Source: Geopsychrobacter electrodiphilus DSM 16401
GTDB lineage: Bacteria > Desulfobacterota > Desulfuromonadia > Desulfuromonadales > Geopsychrobacteraceae
Direction of reading: 5' to 3'
DNA length: 64,000 nt
NCBI RefSeq assembly: GCF_000384395.1
Contig: NZ_ARWE01000001.1
Location: forward strand, 310,001-374,000
The number at the start of each line of letters is the position of its first letter. Positions within the stretch are counted from its first letter, which is position 1. Position numbers and translations under genes: made by a program. The notes beneath the pieces were generated by a model. It worked only from the letters and a program-made list of their open reading frames with translations, searched no databases and was not told the DNA's origin. Below, piece by piece: positions 54,684 through 64,000 of this stretch.

Positions 54684-55136
54684 TCAAAACAGGCTGCGGC
54701 CGGTCAGGGTCAGGAGGGCAACCAGGCTGTAGCGGGCAGTCTTCCCCAGGGCGACAAAGAGCACAAAAGTGTCAAAGCGGTGTTTCAAACTTCCAGCTAC
54801 CAGGCACAAAGGATCGCCAACGACCGGCAACCAGGAAAAGAGGAGCGCCCATTTACCGTAGATTTGAAACCAGTGCCGGGCTTTCTGCTGTGCCTCAACG
54901 CTGATTCGCAGCAATTTTTCGATCAACCAGCGGCTTCCCCCGAGTCCGATCAGATAGCTGCTAACAGCACCGAGGCTGTTGCCGACACTGGCCACCAGAA
55001 TTACCGTGAAAGGTGAACTCCCTTTAAGCAGCAGCGCGATCAGCAACCATTCAGAGCCAAGAGGCAGCAGGGTCGAAGCACAGAAGCTGAGCAGAAAGAG
55101 CGAAAGCAGGTCATGTTGGGTGAGAATCTCGGGCAT
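54684..55136 (-). CDS. YqaA-like membrane protein (small DedA relative)
   Basis: 150 aa with about four hydrophobic segments. The segments FCASTLLPLGSEWLLIALLL, ASVGNSLGAVSSYLIG and FSWLPVVGDPLCLVAG parallel E. coli YqaA closely. DedA-type proteins are implicated in lipid translocation; YqaA itself is uncharacterised. Minus strand, convergent with xthA and divergent from mqnP. The ribosome site is weak. Confidence 0.85.
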   Translation of the reverse strand: MPEILTQHDLLSLFLLSFCASTLLPLGSEWLLIALLLKGSSPFTVILVASVGNSLGAVSSYLIGLGGSRWLIEKLLRISVEAQQKARHWFQIYGKWALLFSWLPVVGDPLCLVAGSLKHRFDTFVLFVALGKTARYSLVALLTLTGRSLF

Positions 55137-55245
55137 CGCCGGACTATAACAGGCGCGTTGTCTCGAGGGAAGGCGCAACTCTTGCCGCCTGAAGCTGACC
55201 GGTGTAGAGTGTCGTTTTGGCCGAAAAGAAGACTCAGGATATCTG

Positions 55246-56133
55246 ATGCAGAGAGTCATGATTCGCGAACAACTTTTTGAAAAAATCCGCGCCCTGCTGG
55301 AGATGATCAAGTTCTCCCACACCATCTTCGCCTTCCCCTTCGCCCTGTTTGGGGTGGTGCTCGCCTGCCTCGCAGGTGGCGCTCTCCCCGGTTTCGCGCA
55401 GGTCTTCTGGATCTGTGTGGCGATGGTCGGTGCCCGCAGCGGCGCCATGGGTTTGAACCGTCTCATCGATGCAAAAATTGATGCGGACAACCCACGCACT
55501 GCCGAACGTCATATTCCGGCCGGTAAGGTCACACGCGCTGAGGCCTGGCTGTTTATTCTCGGTTCACTGACAATCTTTTTGTTGGCAGCCTGGATGCTCA
55601 ACCCGCTCTGTTTCAGCCTGGCGCCGGTGGCGATTGGACTTTTTGTCCTCTATGCCTACTGCAAGCGTTTCAGTCACTTTGCTCACCTTGTGCTTGGCCT
55701 CTGCCTGGCCGCCGCTCCCGTCGGGGCCTATATTGCGCTGCGCGGCAGTCTGGGCTGGCCGATCGTGGCGCTGGCGCTGGCGGTGCTCTTCTGGGTCGCC
55801 GGATTTGATATCTTTTATGCCTTGCAGGACTACGAGTTTGACGTCGCGCGCGGACTGCACTCAATCCCGTCGCGTCTGGGACTTGAAAAGTCTTTCCTTC
55901 TGGTGCGGATCTTTCACGGGCTGATGCTGCTTTTCCTGTTGCTGGTATTGCCAGGCAGCGGCCTCGGCTGGATCTATTTTTCCGGGGTACTTGTGGTTGC
56001 CGGCCTGCTCCTTTATGAGCACAGTCTGGTCAGCCCGGATGATCTGTCGCAGCTGGATGCGGCCTTTTTTAATATGAATGGCTATATCAGCGTGACGATC
56101 TTCCTTTTCGCCTTAGTGGATGCGGTGGTTTGA
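55246..56133 (+). CDS. mqnP: UbiA-family prenyltransferase (MqnP-like)
   Basis: 295 aa with eight or nine membrane spans. Asp-rich motifs NRLIDAKIDADNPRT and YALQDYEFDVARG bind the Mg-polyprenyl diphosphate. In this context it should prenylate 1,4-dihydroxy-6-naphthoate. Two starts are possible (55246 or 55258). It heads a run of mqnP-ubiX-mqnE-mqnC-hisC-mutY with overlaps or gaps of at most 11 bases. Confidence 0.88.
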   Translation: MQRVMIREQLFEKIRALLEMIKFSHTIFAFPFALFGVVLACLAGGALPGFAQVFWICVAMVGARSGAMGLNRLIDAKIDADNPRTAERHIPAGKVTRAEAWLFILGSLTIFLLAAWMLNPLCFSLAPVAIGLFVLYAYCKRFSHFAHLVLGLCLAAAPVGAYIALRGSLGWPIVALALAVLFWVAGFDIFYALQDYEFDVARGLHSIPSRLGLEKSFLLVRIFHGLMLLFLLLVLPGSGLGWIYFSGVLVVAGLLLYEHSLVSPDDLSQLDAAFFNMNGYISVTIFLFALVDAVV

Positions 56134-56138
56134 ACAGG

Positions 56139-56735
56139 ATGCAAAGAATAGTCGTCGGCATAACCGGAGCGTCCGGTTCTATTTACGGTCTGCGCCTCAT
56201 CGAAGAGTTGCTCCACGCGCAGAAAGAAGTGAGTCTGCTACTGACAGATGCCGGACGTCAGGTGCTGGCGTTTGAGACCGGATTGCAGCTCGACGTCGAT
56301 CCCGCCCTTTGTGCCAAGCAGTTTCTTCTGCATTATGGTGCGGTGGGCCATTTACAGAATTATCGGATGGACGACTTTTTCGCCCCGATCGCCAGTGGTT
56401 CTTCCGCCCCTGATGCAGTTGTCATCTGTCCCTGTTCGATGGGGACCCTCGGCCGCCTCGCCGCCGGGCTTTCTGACAACCTGCTCGAACGGGTCGCCGA
56501 TGTGGCACTCAAGGAGCAGAAGAAGCTGCTGCTGGTCCCGCGTGAAACCCCTTTCAACCAGCTCCATCTGCAGAACCTGTTGCGGGTCTCTCAGGCGGGG
56601 GGGCAGATTCTCCCAGCGATGCCGGCCTTTTATCAGAAACCCCAATCTGTCGAGGAGCTGATCGATTTTGTGATCGGGAAGATTCTGGATCAACTCGGGA
56701 TTGAACACGCGCTCTTTACGCGCTGGGGCGATTAA
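56139..56735 (+). CDS. ubiX: flavin prenyltransferase, UbiX family
   Basis: 198 aa. FMN-binding GITGASGSIYGLRL, CPCSMGTLGRLAAGLSDNLL and the VPRETPFN motif are diagnostic. Makes prenyl-FMN, the cofactor of UbiD-type decarboxylases such as the product at 50587. ATG 56139 gives the standard N-terminus MQRIVVGITG; the upstream TTG at 56130 overlaps mqnP. Confidence 0.93.
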   Translation: MQRIVVGITGASGSIYGLRLIEELLHAQKEVSLLLTDAGRQVLAFETGLQLDVDPALCAKQFLLHYGAVGHLQNYRMDDFFAPIASGSSAPDAVVICPCSMGTLGRLAAGLSDNLLERVADVALKEQKKLLLVPRETPFNQLHLQNLLRVSQAGGQILPAMPAFYQKPQSVEELIDFVIGKILDQLGIEHALFTRWGD

Positions 56736-56745
56736 ATAAGGTTAG

Positions 56746-57816
56746 ATGAAGATGTTGTTTAAAACGATTAAAGAAAAAGTCGCATCCAATACCCGCATCA
56801 GCGACGCTGAAGCCCTGGCGCTGTTTGAGTCGCGCGAGCTGCTGGCGATCGGTGAACTGGCGGCTGAGGCCAATCAGCGCAAGAACGGCGATAAGGTCTA
56901 TTTCAACGTCAACCGACATATCAATTACACCAATCTGTGCGTCAATCGCTGTAAGTTCTGCGCCTTCTCCAAAGAAGCTGATGACCCTGGGGTTTACACC
57001 CTGGCACTGGAGCAGATTGCCGAAAAAGCCCGTGAGGCCTCTAGCGCCGGGGCGACGGAGATTCACACCGTCGGTGGGCTACATCCTGACCTGCCGTTTG
57101 AGTTTTATCTGCAGATGCTGCGCAGCATCAAACAGGTTGATCCCCGTCTGCATATCAAGGGCTTTACCGCGGTTGAGATCGATTATTTTTCCCGGCTTTC
57201 AGGTTTGAGTATCGAGGACGTGATCGCAGCGCTTAAGTCCGCCGGACTCGGCTCGCTGCCGGGGGGCGGGGCCGAAATCCTCGGGCAACAGGTGCGGGAC
57301 CAGATCTGTCCCGAAAAGATCAGCGGCGCACGCTGGCTGGAGGTGACCGAAAAGGTGCATGCGGCCGGTCTGCGCAGCAACGCCACCATGCTCTTCGGGC
57401 ACCTCGAAGGCTACCACGACCGAGTCGAGCACCTGCACCTGCTGCGTGAACTGCAGGACAAGACCGGTGGGTTTCAAACCTTCATTCCCCTCGCCTTTCA
57501 GCCGGATAATACCCGAGTGCCCGGGGCTAAAGGGGTCGGCGGGGTCGATGCCTTAAAGACTCTGGCGATCAGTCGGCTCTATCTGGATAACTTCCAGCAT
57601 ATCAAAGCCTACTGGGTGATGCTGGGGCTGAAAATCGCCCAGACCTCCCTCTGTTTCGGGGTCAATGATCTCGATGGCACGGTGGTCGAAGAGCAGATCG
57701 GTCATGACGCCGGCGCTGATTCGCCACAGGCGCTCGGGAAGGAGCAGATCCAGTTACTCATCCGCGAGGCGGGGAGGGTGCCGGTCGAGCGCGATACCCT
57801 GTACAATGAATTATGA
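56746..57816 (+). CDS. mqnE: aminodeoxyfutalosine synthase
   Basis: 356 aa radical SAM enzyme joining SAM-derived adenosyl and 3-enolpyruvylbenzoate. Cluster motif CVNRCKFCAF (CX3CX2C), the GGLHPDLPFEFY and SLPGGGAEIL segments, and FQTFIPLAFQPDNT. It begins ten bases after ubiX and overlaps mqnC by four bases. The radical SAM pair E then C is typical of futalosine operons. Confidence 0.93.
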   Translation: MKMLFKTIKEKVASNTRISDAEALALFESRELLAIGELAAEANQRKNGDKVYFNVNRHINYTNLCVNRCKFCAFSKEADDPGVYTLALEQIAEKAREASSAGATEIHTVGGLHPDLPFEFYLQMLRSIKQVDPRLHIKGFTAVEIDYFSRLSGLSIEDVIAALKSAGLGSLPGGGAEILGQQVRDQICPEKISGARWLEVTEKVHAAGLRSNATMLFGHLEGYHDRVEHLHLLRELQDKTGGFQTFIPLAFQPDNTRVPGAKGVGGVDALKTLAISRLYLDNFQHIKAYWVMLGLKIAQTSLCFGVNDLDGTVVEEQIGHDAGADSPQALGKEQIQLLIREAGRVPVERDTLYNEL

Positions 57817-58883
57817 TTGAAAATATCCAGCATATTCTCGCAAGCGATGAGCCCCTCAGCCGGGACCAGGCCCTCTGGTTGTTGACCGAGGCCGACCTGT
57901 TGCAGCTCGGCCGACTGGCGGATGAGGTCCGGCGGCGCAAGCATCCCGGTAACCGGGTCAGTTTCGTTGTCGATCGCAACGTCAACTACAGCAACGTCTG
58001 TGAATCGAAGTGCAAGTTCTGCGCGTTTTACTGTGACGCCGAGTCGGAAAAAGCCTATCTGCTCGATTACGCCACGATCTTCGCCAAGGTCCAGGAGCTG
58101 GCCGATCTGGGTGGGACCCAACTGCTGATGCAGGGCGGCCTGCACCCGAGCTTGAAGATCGAATGGTTCGAGGAGTTATTCCGTCAGTTGCGCCAGCAGT
58201 TCCCGCAGGTGCAGATTCATTCGCTCTCGGCCGCGGAAATCTGTCATATTGCCAAACTCTCGGGCCTGACCATGTCGGAGGCCCTCAGGCGCTTGCAGGT
58301 CGCCGGGCTTAAATCCCTGCCAGGCGCCGGAGCCGAGGTGCTGGTCGATGAAGTCCGTCAGCGCATTTCGCCCAACAAGATCGGCTGGCAGGAGTGGGGT
58401 GAGGTGATGGAAGCGGCGCACGCGTTAGGGATGCGCTCTACTGCGACCATGATGTTCGGGAGTTGCGAAACCCCGGTCGATATCGTCGAGCATCTGTTCC
58501 GGATCCGTGCAATTCAAGCAAAAACCGGAGGTTTTACCGCCTTCATCCCCTGGACTTTTCAACCGCACAACACTGAACTGGGTGGAAAAACCACGAGCGG
58601 TGTCGACTACCTTAAGGTGCTGGCGCTCTCGCGGATTGTGCTCGATAATATCGATAATATCCAGGCCAGTTGGGTGACTCAGGGGGCCAACATGGCGCAG
58701 GTGGCACTCTTTTTCGGCGCTAACGATCTTGGCGGAACTATGCTTGAAGAGAACGTGGTCGCTGCCGCCGGCATCTCCTTCCGCATGTCGCAGGAAGAGA
58801 TCATTGATCTGGCCCAAAGCGCCGGATTTATTCCGGTCAGGCGAACGACCGAATACGAAATTTTAGAGGAATACTTAAAATGA
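57813..58883 (+). CDS. mqnC: cyclic dehypoxanthinyl futalosine synthase
   Basis: 356 aa radical SAM enzyme that cyclises dehypoxanthine futalosine. Cluster motif [38 protein letters not shown] and [13 protein letters not shown]. Similar in length and fold to MqnE next to it, and distinguished by the CAFYC and WTFQP signatures. Overlaps both neighbours by four bases (ATGA). Confidence 0.94.
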   Translation: MIENIQHILASDEPLSRDQALWLLTEADLLQLGRLADEVRRRKHPGNRVSFVVDRNVNYSNVCESKCKFCAFYCDAESEKAYLLDYATIFAKVQELADLGGTQLLMQGGLHPSLKIEWFEELFRQLRQQFPQVQIHSLSAAEICHIAKLSGLTMSEALRRLQVAGLKSLPGAGAEVLVDEVRQRISPNKIGWQEWGEVMEAAHALGMRSTATMMFGSCETPVDIVEHLFRIRAIQAKTGGFTAFIPWTFQPHNTELGGKTTSGVDYLKVLALSRIVLDNIDNIQASWVTQGANMAQVALFFGANDLGGTMLEENVVAAAGISFRMSQEEIIDLAQSAGFIPVRRTTEYEILEEYLK

Positions 58884-59932
58884 CGACCCTGCGTAAAAAT
58901 ATCGCTGAGATGGCCGCTTATGTTCCGGGGATGCAACCCGAGAATGAAGCTGAGTGGGTCAAACTGAATACCAATGAAAATCCCTACCCGCCTTCACCCG
59001 ACGTTGCCAAGGCGATTCTGGCCGAGGTCGGGAAGGACGGTGCCAATTTACGTAAATACCCGGATGCCAGGAGCAAAAAAGCGCGCGAAATTGCAGCCCG
59101 ATTGTTTAAGGTTGATCCTGCCTGGGTGATCATGGCCAACGGTTCAGACGAACTGTTGAACAACCTGATCCGCGCCTTCGTCGGTGAAGGGGAGAGGATG
59201 GCCTTTGTGCATCCTTCCTACAGCTATTATGCCACTCTGTCAGATATTCAGGGGGCGCAGATTGATCAGTTTGGTCTGGATGACGATTTTCGACTGGTCG
59301 ATTTTCCTGAGCGTTACTCGGGGAAACTCCTCTTTCTGACCAGCCCTAATGCGCCACTCGGCTTCCGTTTCCCCAATGACTATATCCGCAAGCTGGCCGG
59401 GCGTTGTGACGGGGTGCTGGTGGTGGATGAAGCCTATTCCGATTTTGCCGATGGCAGCGCGATGGATCTGGTTGAGCAGTGTGACAACCTAATCGTCACC
59501 CGCACCCTTTCCAAAAGTTATTCGCTGGCTGGGATGCGACTTGGCCTGGCGGTTGCGCGTCCCGAGGTGATTGCGGCGCTGGATAAGATCCGGGATCATT
59601 ACCACCTGGATCGGCTGGCGCTGGTGGCAGCGGAAGCTGCGTTGCTGGATCAGGATTGGCTGGTCGAAAATCTGGTCAAGATCCGCAAAACCCGCGAATG
59701 GTTCAGCAGCCAGCTGCGGGAGCTCGGCTATCGGGTTATTCCGTCACAGGCCAACTTCATTTTTGTTACGCCACCCGATCTCGATGCCGAGCGGGTCTAT
59801 CAGGGCCTCTTTGAACGTCAGATCCTGGTTCGTTACTTTACCGAGCCCTTGCTTAAACACGGCCTGCGCATTTCGATCGGCACCCGTGAAGAGATGGAAA
59901 CAACCCTTAAGGCGATGACAGAGATTGGCTGA
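58880..59932 (+). CDS. hisC: histidinol-phosphate aminotransferase
   Basis: 350 aa PLP enzyme. N-terminal [14 protein letters not shown] lysine in [14 protein letters not shown], and substrate-binding segment near the C-terminus ([12 protein letters not shown]). The usual NPNNPTG loop reads SPNAPLGF, a common variant. Translationally coupled to mqnC though it belongs to histidine synthesis. No other his genes are present. Confidence 0.9.
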   Translation: MTTLRKNIAEMAAYVPGMQPENEAEWVKLNTNENPYPPSPDVAKAILAEVGKDGANLRKYPDARSKKAREIAARLFKVDPAWVIMANGSDELLNNLIRAFVGEGERMAFVHPSYSYYATLSDIQGAQIDQFGLDDDFRLVDFPERYSGKLLFLTSPNAPLGFRFPNDYIRKLAGRCDGVLVVDEAYSDFADGSAMDLVEQCDNLIVTRTLSKSYSLAGMRLGLAVARPEVIAALDKIRDHYHLDRLALVAAEAALLDQDWLVENLVKIRKTREWFSSQLRELGYRVIPSQANFIFVTPPDLDAERVYQGLFERQILVRYFTEPLLKHGLRISIGTREEMETTLKAMTEIG

Positions 59933-61016
59933 ACGGCGGTTTGAGCAGGGTGAGGTCGCCACGCGTCTGCTCGCCTGGTACGGGCGTGCCGGTCGCAGCC
60001 TCCCCTGGCGTCAGACGCGCGATCCTTACCGTATCTGGCTTGCAGAAATCATGCTGCAACAGACCACCGTCGCGGCCGTGATCGGTTACTTCCGACTCTT
60101 TTTGGAAAAATTCCCGACCCTTGAAGCGCTGGCTGCCGCCCCCCTGGAAGAGGTTATCGATCTCTGGGCGGGGCTCGGCTACTATGCGCGTGCGCGTAAC
60201 CTGCACGCTACAGCGCAAAAGTTGATTGCACAGGGGGGGCATTTCCCGGTCAGTGTCGCGGAGCTGATGCAGTTGCCAGGGATAGGCCGTTCGACGGCAG
60301 GGGCAATTTCGGCACTCGCCTTTGACCAGCCGGCGCCGATTCTGGATGCCAATGTGCGGCGGATTCTCTGTCGCTTGTTTGCCTTGCAGAAGATGCCGCG
60401 GTCTGTTCAGGCAGAAAAGCAGCTCTGGGTCTGGGCTGAAACCCTGACCCCGCAACTGCGGATTCATGATTACACCCAGGCGATTATGGATCTGGGGGCG
60501 ACTATCTGTCTGCCACGCAGACCGCGCTGCACCGAATGCCCGCTTGAAACGCTGTGTGAGGCGCGGCGCCTGAACCTGGTTGATCAGCTGCCGCTGAAGA
60601 AATTGAAGCAGCCGATTCCCCTGCGGCATGAATTGGCGCTACTGCTGGTCAGCGATGGCAAGGCGCTGGTACGCCGTCGCCCGACCAAAGGACTTCTCGG
60701 AGGCCTTTGGGAGTTTCCCGGTCTCGAAGTGGCCGAGACAGATCCGGTTGAGCAGATTCATCGCTACTGTGCCGGTGGTTATTCGGTGCGTGGTATAAGT
60801 CTGCTCGGGCAGGCGCGCCACACCTACAGCCATTTTCGGCTTGAGATCGACTTTTATCGTGTCGAGCTTGAACCTGAAGGGGCTGTGGCTGAGCAGGCAG
60901 ACCATTCTGGCCAGTGGTTGCCGCTGGCCGCTCTCATGCAACTCCCCCTGCACGGGGCACATAAAAAATTGCTGACGCTGATTACTGCGTCGAAAAAATC
61001 TTCCAGCATCAACTGA
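59925..61016 (+). CDS. mutY: A/G-specific adenine DNA glycosylase
   Basis: 363 aa. HhH-GPD core with [13 protein letters not shown] (catalytic Glu), [12 protein letters not shown] hairpin, catalytic Asp in LDANVRRIL, then the [4Fe-4S] loop with C-x6-C-x2-C-x5-C ([17 protein letters not shown]). The C-terminal NUDIX-like domain ([26 protein letters not shown]) recognises 8-oxoG. Starts at TTG 59925, overlapping hisC by eight bases. Confidence 0.95.
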   Translation: MAERRFEQGEVATRLLAWYGRAGRSLPWRQTRDPYRIWLAEIMLQQTTVAAVIGYFRLFLEKFPTLEALAAAPLEEVIDLWAGLGYYARARNLHATAQKLIAQGGHFPVSVAELMQLPGIGRSTAGAISALAFDQPAPILDANVRRILCRLFALQKMPRSVQAEKQLWVWAETLTPQLRIHDYTQAIMDLGATICLPRRPRCTECPLETLCEARRLNLVDQLPLKKLKQPIPLRHELALLLVSDGKALVRRRPTKGLLGGLWEFPGLEVAETDPVEQIHRYCAGGYSVRGISLLGQARHTYSHFRLEIDFYRVELEPEGAVAEQADHSGQWLPLAALMQLPLHGAHKKLLTLITASKKSSSIN

Positions 61017-61028
61017 ATTGGATTCCGC

Positions 61029-62147
61029 ATGCCCTTGCCACAAATACTGACCCGTACCGCCGAAGTCGAAGAGTTGGCTGCCGAACTTTCGACTTTTCCT
61101 CAGATAGCTGTCGATCTTGAAGCCGATTCGATGCATCACTATCAGGAGAAGGTCTGCCTGCTTCAATTTACTGCCGGTGAGCAGACGATTTTGCTCGATC
61201 CGCTGGATGGCGCAGACCTTTCCAGTCTGCGTCCGGTGCTGGCGAACCCCGGCATCCGTAAACTGTTTCATGCCGCCGATTATGATATCCGTTGTCTGGC
61301 CCGGGATTTTTCTATTCAGATTTACGGGCTGTTCGACACCATGATCTCCAGCCAGTTCCTGGGGGAGGCGAAGTTCGGTCTGGCCGACGTGCTGGGGAAG
61401 TATTTCGGCCTTGAGGTCGACAAGAAGTATCAACGTGCTGACTGGACCATCCGTCCCATCAGCCCGGAGATGGTCAGGTACGCGGCTGGTGATACGCGGT
61501 ATCTGGCGGATCTGGTCGTGATTCTGGAGGAAAAACTTCACGCCATGGGGCGGCGAGATTGGGTCGCTGAGGAGTTTGCCCTTCTGGAAAAAGCACGTTT
61601 TGCCGAGCCGAACGGGCTGCTTTGCCTGCGGGTCAAGGGTGCCGGCAAGTTGACCAGGCGTCAACTCGGTCTGCTCGAAGAGTTGCTTCAGTGGCGCAAT
61701 GCCGAGGCTCAGCGTCGCGATCTGCCCCATTTTAAGGTGTTGGGTACAGCGAGCCTGCTACACCTTGCAACCCAGGCTCCGAGTTCGGTCCGGGGACTGG
61801 TCGCGATTGAAGGGATTTCACCGCGGCTGGTTGAACGCTACGGTAAGGCTCTGATGCAAGCCGTCGAACAGGGGGTAGGGCTGGATGAGGCTGACCTGCC
61901 AGCTTTCCCCCGGGTCGAACGCCGTGAAAAGGACCCCGCCGCCGACAAGCGGTTTCTGCAGCTCAAGGATTGGCGTAAAAAAACCGCTGCACAGCTGGCT
62001 CTTGATCCCGGCGTCCTGATCAATAACGCGACCCTCGAGCAGGTCGCCCGCGCCAACCCGCAGAGCAGAGCGGAGCTGGAGGGTTTGGGTGCTCTGAAAA
62101 ACTGGCAGCTGCGTGAACTGGGTACGGGGATGTTGCAGGCTCTCTAA
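61029..62147 (+). CDS. rnd: ribonuclease D
   Basis: 372 aa DEDDy 3'-5' exoribonuclease. Exo motifs VDLEADSMHH, HAADYDIRCLARDF and YAAGDTRYLADL supply the catalytic acids and Tyr. HRDC domains follow, for tRNA and RNA binding (KDWRKKTAAQLALDP). It lies 12 bases after mutY, in the same direction; its last four bases overlap the convergent fumC. Confidence 0.94.
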   Translation: MPLPQILTRTAEVEELAAELSTFPQIAVDLEADSMHHYQEKVCLLQFTAGEQTILLDPLDGADLSSLRPVLANPGIRKLFHAADYDIRCLARDFSIQIYGLFDTMISSQFLGEAKFGLADVLGKYFGLEVDKKYQRADWTIRPISPEMVRYAAGDTRYLADLVVILEEKLHAMGRRDWVAEEFALLEKARFAEPNGLLCLRVKGAGKLTRRQLGLLEELLQWRNAEAQRRDLPHFKVLGTASLLHLATQAPSSVRGLVAIEGISPRLVERYGKALMQAVEQGVGLDEADLPAFPRVERREKDPAADKRFLQLKDWRKKTAAQLALDPGVLINNATLEQVARANPQSRAELEGLGALKNWQLRELGTGMLQAL

Positions 62148-63520
62148 ATCATCTGCTTCGGGTCCAGCAGCCGATTCAGCTCCTCTGCCGGCAAGGTCTG
62201 TTCGGCCGTCAACAGCTCACGAATGGTCTTCCCTTCCTGGTAGGCCTGTTTGGCCAGGTCGGCGGCGCGATCGTAGCCGATGACGGGAGCGAGCGAGGTC
62301 ACCAGGGCCAGACTTTGCTCCACCAGCTCAGCACAGCGTTTATGGTCAGCCTTCAATCCGGCCAGACAGCGGTCACCGAACAAAGTGATCGCGCGACTTA
62401 AGAGTTCAATACTCTCCAGCATCGCCGCCGCCATCAGCGGCATCATCGTATTCAGTTCGAAATAGCCTCCCAGGCCACAGAGGGTGATGCTGGCATCGTT
62501 GCCGATCACCCGCGCGCAGACCTGGATCAGGCTCTCGGCCATCACCGGGTTGACCTTCCCCGGCATGATCGAGCTCCCCGGCTGCACCGCAGGCAATTGT
62601 AACTCTCCATAACCACAGCGTGGACCGCTTCCGAGCAGGCGGATATCGTTGGCAATTTTCGACAGGCTGACGGCGCAGGACTTGAGTGAGCCACTTACCG
62701 CCACCAGCGCATCACGGGCGGCCTGAGCCTCAAAGTGATTGAGCGCTTCGCGAAATGGCAGACGTGTCTCCGTGGCGATTCGGCCGATGGTGCGTGCCGC
62801 GAATTCGGCGTGGGTGTTAATCCCGGTCCCGACCGCGGTTCCGCCCAGCGGCAGCTCGTAAAGGCCGGTTGATTCACAGGCCAGGCGTTCTTGAGCGAGT
62901 TTAATCTGACGCGCATAGCCGCTGAACACCTGGCCAAAAGTGATCGGGGTGGCATCCTGCAGATGGGTCCGGCCAATCTTGATGACGCTGGTAAATTCTG
63001 CCGATTTTGCCGTCAACTGCGTCTCCAGCTGCTGTAAGGCCGGGAACAACTTCTCCTGAAGCTGCTGCGCGCAGGCGATATGGATGGCGCTGGGGAAGAC
63101 ATCGTTGCTTGACTGTCCCAGGTTGACTTCATCGTTGGGGTGGAGCGGACGTGCCGATTTGTGGTTCAGCAGTTGGCTGGCGCGGTGGGCGATCACCTCG
63201 TTAGCGTTCATGTTACTGCTGGTTCCTGAGCCGGTCTGATAAATATCAACCGGGAACTGACAGTCGTGCATCCCCTTGAGGATTTCGGCAGCGGCCTGAG
63301 AAATAGCGGATGCCCGCGTCGCTTCGAGCAGCCCGAGCTCGGCATTCACCAGCGCCGCCTGCTGTTTAATCAGCGTCAGGGCGTACAGCAGGGGGCGAGG
63401 TAACGGCTGGCCTGAAATCGGGAAATTTTCAACGGCGCGCGCAGTCTGGGCTCCGTAAAGTGCATCGGTCGGCACCTGCATGGTGCCGAGGCTGTCCTTT
63501 TCAATACGTGTCTTGCTCAT
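62144..63520 (-). CDS. fumC: class II fumarate hydratase
   Basis: 458 aa. Interconverts fumarate and malate in the TCA cycle. Family motifs GSGTSSNMNANEVIAHRA, KIGRTHLQDATPITFGQ and GSSIMPGKVNPVMAES are present, and length is standard. ATG 63520 has AGAGAGG five bases upstream; an open extension to 63637 is not supported. Confidence 0.97.
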   Translation of the reverse strand: MSKTRIEKDSLGTMQVPTDALYGAQTARAVENFPISGQPLPRPLLYALTLIKQQAALVNAELGLLEATRASAISQAAAEILKGMHDCQFPVDIYQTGSGTSSNMNANEVIAHRASQLLNHKSARPLHPNDEVNLGQSSNDVFPSAIHIACAQQLQEKLFPALQQLETQLTAKSAEFTSVIKIGRTHLQDATPITFGQVFSGYARQIKLAQERLACESTGLYELPLGGTAVGTGINTHAEFAARTIGRIATETRLPFREALNHFEAQAARDALVAVSGSLKSCAVSLSKIANDIRLLGSGPRCGYGELQLPAVQPGSSIMPGKVNPVMAESLIQVCARVIGNDASITLCGLGGYFELNTMMPLMAAAMLESIELLSRAITLFGDRCLAGLKADHKRCAELVEQSLALVTSLAPVIGYDRAADLAKQAYQEGKTIRELLTAEQTLPAEELNRLLDPKQMI

Positions 63521-63631
63521 GGTAACCTCTCTGTTAAGGATGACCTTCGCGGTCAGATTCAAGCATACCAACCCCTCCAGTGCTGTCAATCGCGCTTTCT
63601 TTGTCCGTGGGCATCGGCTAGAATGCCGGCC

Positions 63632-64000
63632 ATGCAAACTCTCGCTCTGGTTTTGATCCTCTTTTCAGCGCTGATGCACGCCCTGTGGAATCTGCTGGTC
63701 AAGCAGAGCCGTGACAAGACGGTGTTCATCTGGTGGATGTTCGTTTGCGCCTTTATCCTGATGAATTTTCTGATGCTCCTGCCGGGGCGGCCCTTTCCGC
63801 CCATGTCCCCCCGCTATCTGCTGCTGGCCGGGAGTGCGGCTGCCTGCTTTGTGCTCTATCACTGGTTTACCGGCAAGGCCTACCGCGAGGGGGACCTGTC
63901 GATGACCTATCCCCTGGCCCAGACCTCGATGCTTTACGTGCCGATCTGGGGGGTGCTGCTTTTGGGTGAGAGACTTTCCCTGCCCGGCATTCTGGGGATT
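63632..64000 (+). CDS. EamA/DMT-family transporter (N-terminal part, runs off the window)
   Basis: 123 codons inside the window. Hydrophobic helices MQTLALVLILFSALMHALWN, KTVFIWWMFVCAFILMNFLM and AGSAAACFVLYHWFTGKAY, then SMTYPLAQTSMLYVPIWGVLLLGE, shown here as PLAQTSMLYVPIWGVLLLGE, which is typical of EamA transporters. Divergent from fumC. Substrate unknown. An ATG nine bases earlier (63623) is an alternative start. Confidence 0.85.
   Translation, partial: MQTLALVLILFSALMHALWNLLVKQSRDKTVFIWWMFVCAFILMNFLMLLPGRPFPPMSPRYLLLAGSAAACFVLYHWFTGKAYREGDLSMTYPLAQTSMLYVPIWGVLLLGERLSLPGILGI

Noticed and set aside
1-64000. CRISPR arrays, rRNA genes, intact insertion sequences, prophage or attachment sites
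   Set aside because: No regularly spaced repeats, rRNA motifs, transposase or integrase genes seen; the single tRNA has no duplicated 3' end nearby.

Overview
The window reads as chromosome of a mesophilic, anaerobically respiring deltaproteobacterium of the Desulfuromonadales/Geobacterales type. This is inferred from gene content, since no rRNA is present. Supporting content: a 14-gene complex I operon whose NuoF carries extra ferredoxin-like ends, the futalosine menaquinone pathway, MglA/MglB, bacteriohemerythrin, a lipoprotein cytochrome c, a periplasmic multicopper oxidase, GEMM-type riboswitch-like leaders and a probable selenoprotein. There are no rRNA genes, no recognisable intact insertion sequences and no CRISPR array. 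One tRNA (Asn) is present.

Layout. 1-1.4 kb (minus): end of a secreted binding-type protein and a REC-histidine kinase whose phosphoacceptor His is Arg. 1.6-6.8 kb: an alanine-rich leader peptide and attenuator, then an aminotransferase, glutamate-cysteine ligase and transketolase. 7-10.2 kb: GAF protein, a protein made only of Sel1 repeats, tRNA-Asn, mglBA. 10.4-13.1 kb: an unknown gene with mqnB and mqnD. 13.1-19 kb: serA, bacteriohemerythrin, a YbeL-like zinc ribbon protein, small unknowns, ilvD. 19-21.7 kb is gene-poor: promoter, a GEMM-like aptamer, a cytochrome c lipoprotein, a tiny zinc ribbon protein and structured repeats. 21.7-25.5 kb: an SbcD/SbcC-type nuclease pair. 25.7-31.4 kb: a NarL-type two-component system, then a second GEMM-like leader before a multicopper oxidase, and an FKBP isomerase. 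31.5-35.2 kb: cobalamin adenosyltransferase, then an ABC-2 exporter, a TGA-containing AhpD-like gene and hslO (Hsp33). 35.4-50.5 kb: nuoA-N. 50.6-62 kb: UbiD-type decarboxylase, recQ, xthA, yqaA-like, mqnP, ubiX-like, mqnE, mqnC, hisC, mutY, rnd. 62-64 kb: fumC and the start of an EamA transporter.

How it fits together: complex I feeds electrons into a menaquinone pool, and most genes for making that menaquinone by the futalosine route lie in two clusters on either side of it (mqnB-mqnD, and mqnL-like/P/ubiX/E/C). mqnA and the final methyltransferase are not in the window. Redox upkeep appears in glutamate-cysteine ligase, Hsp33 with the putative CxxU redox protein, bacteriohemerythrin and the FKBP.

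The observations most worth checking are: (i) an alanine-codon leader peptide with mutually exclusive antiterminator and terminator pairings before the aminotransferase at 1793; (ii) an in-frame TGA in a Cys-x-x-TGA motif with a SECIS-like hairpin at 34007-34288, a selenoprotein that ordinary gene calling would split; (iii) two GEMM-like aptamers at 19347 and 28039, the first with an A at the position that separates cGAMP from c-di-GMP aptamers.
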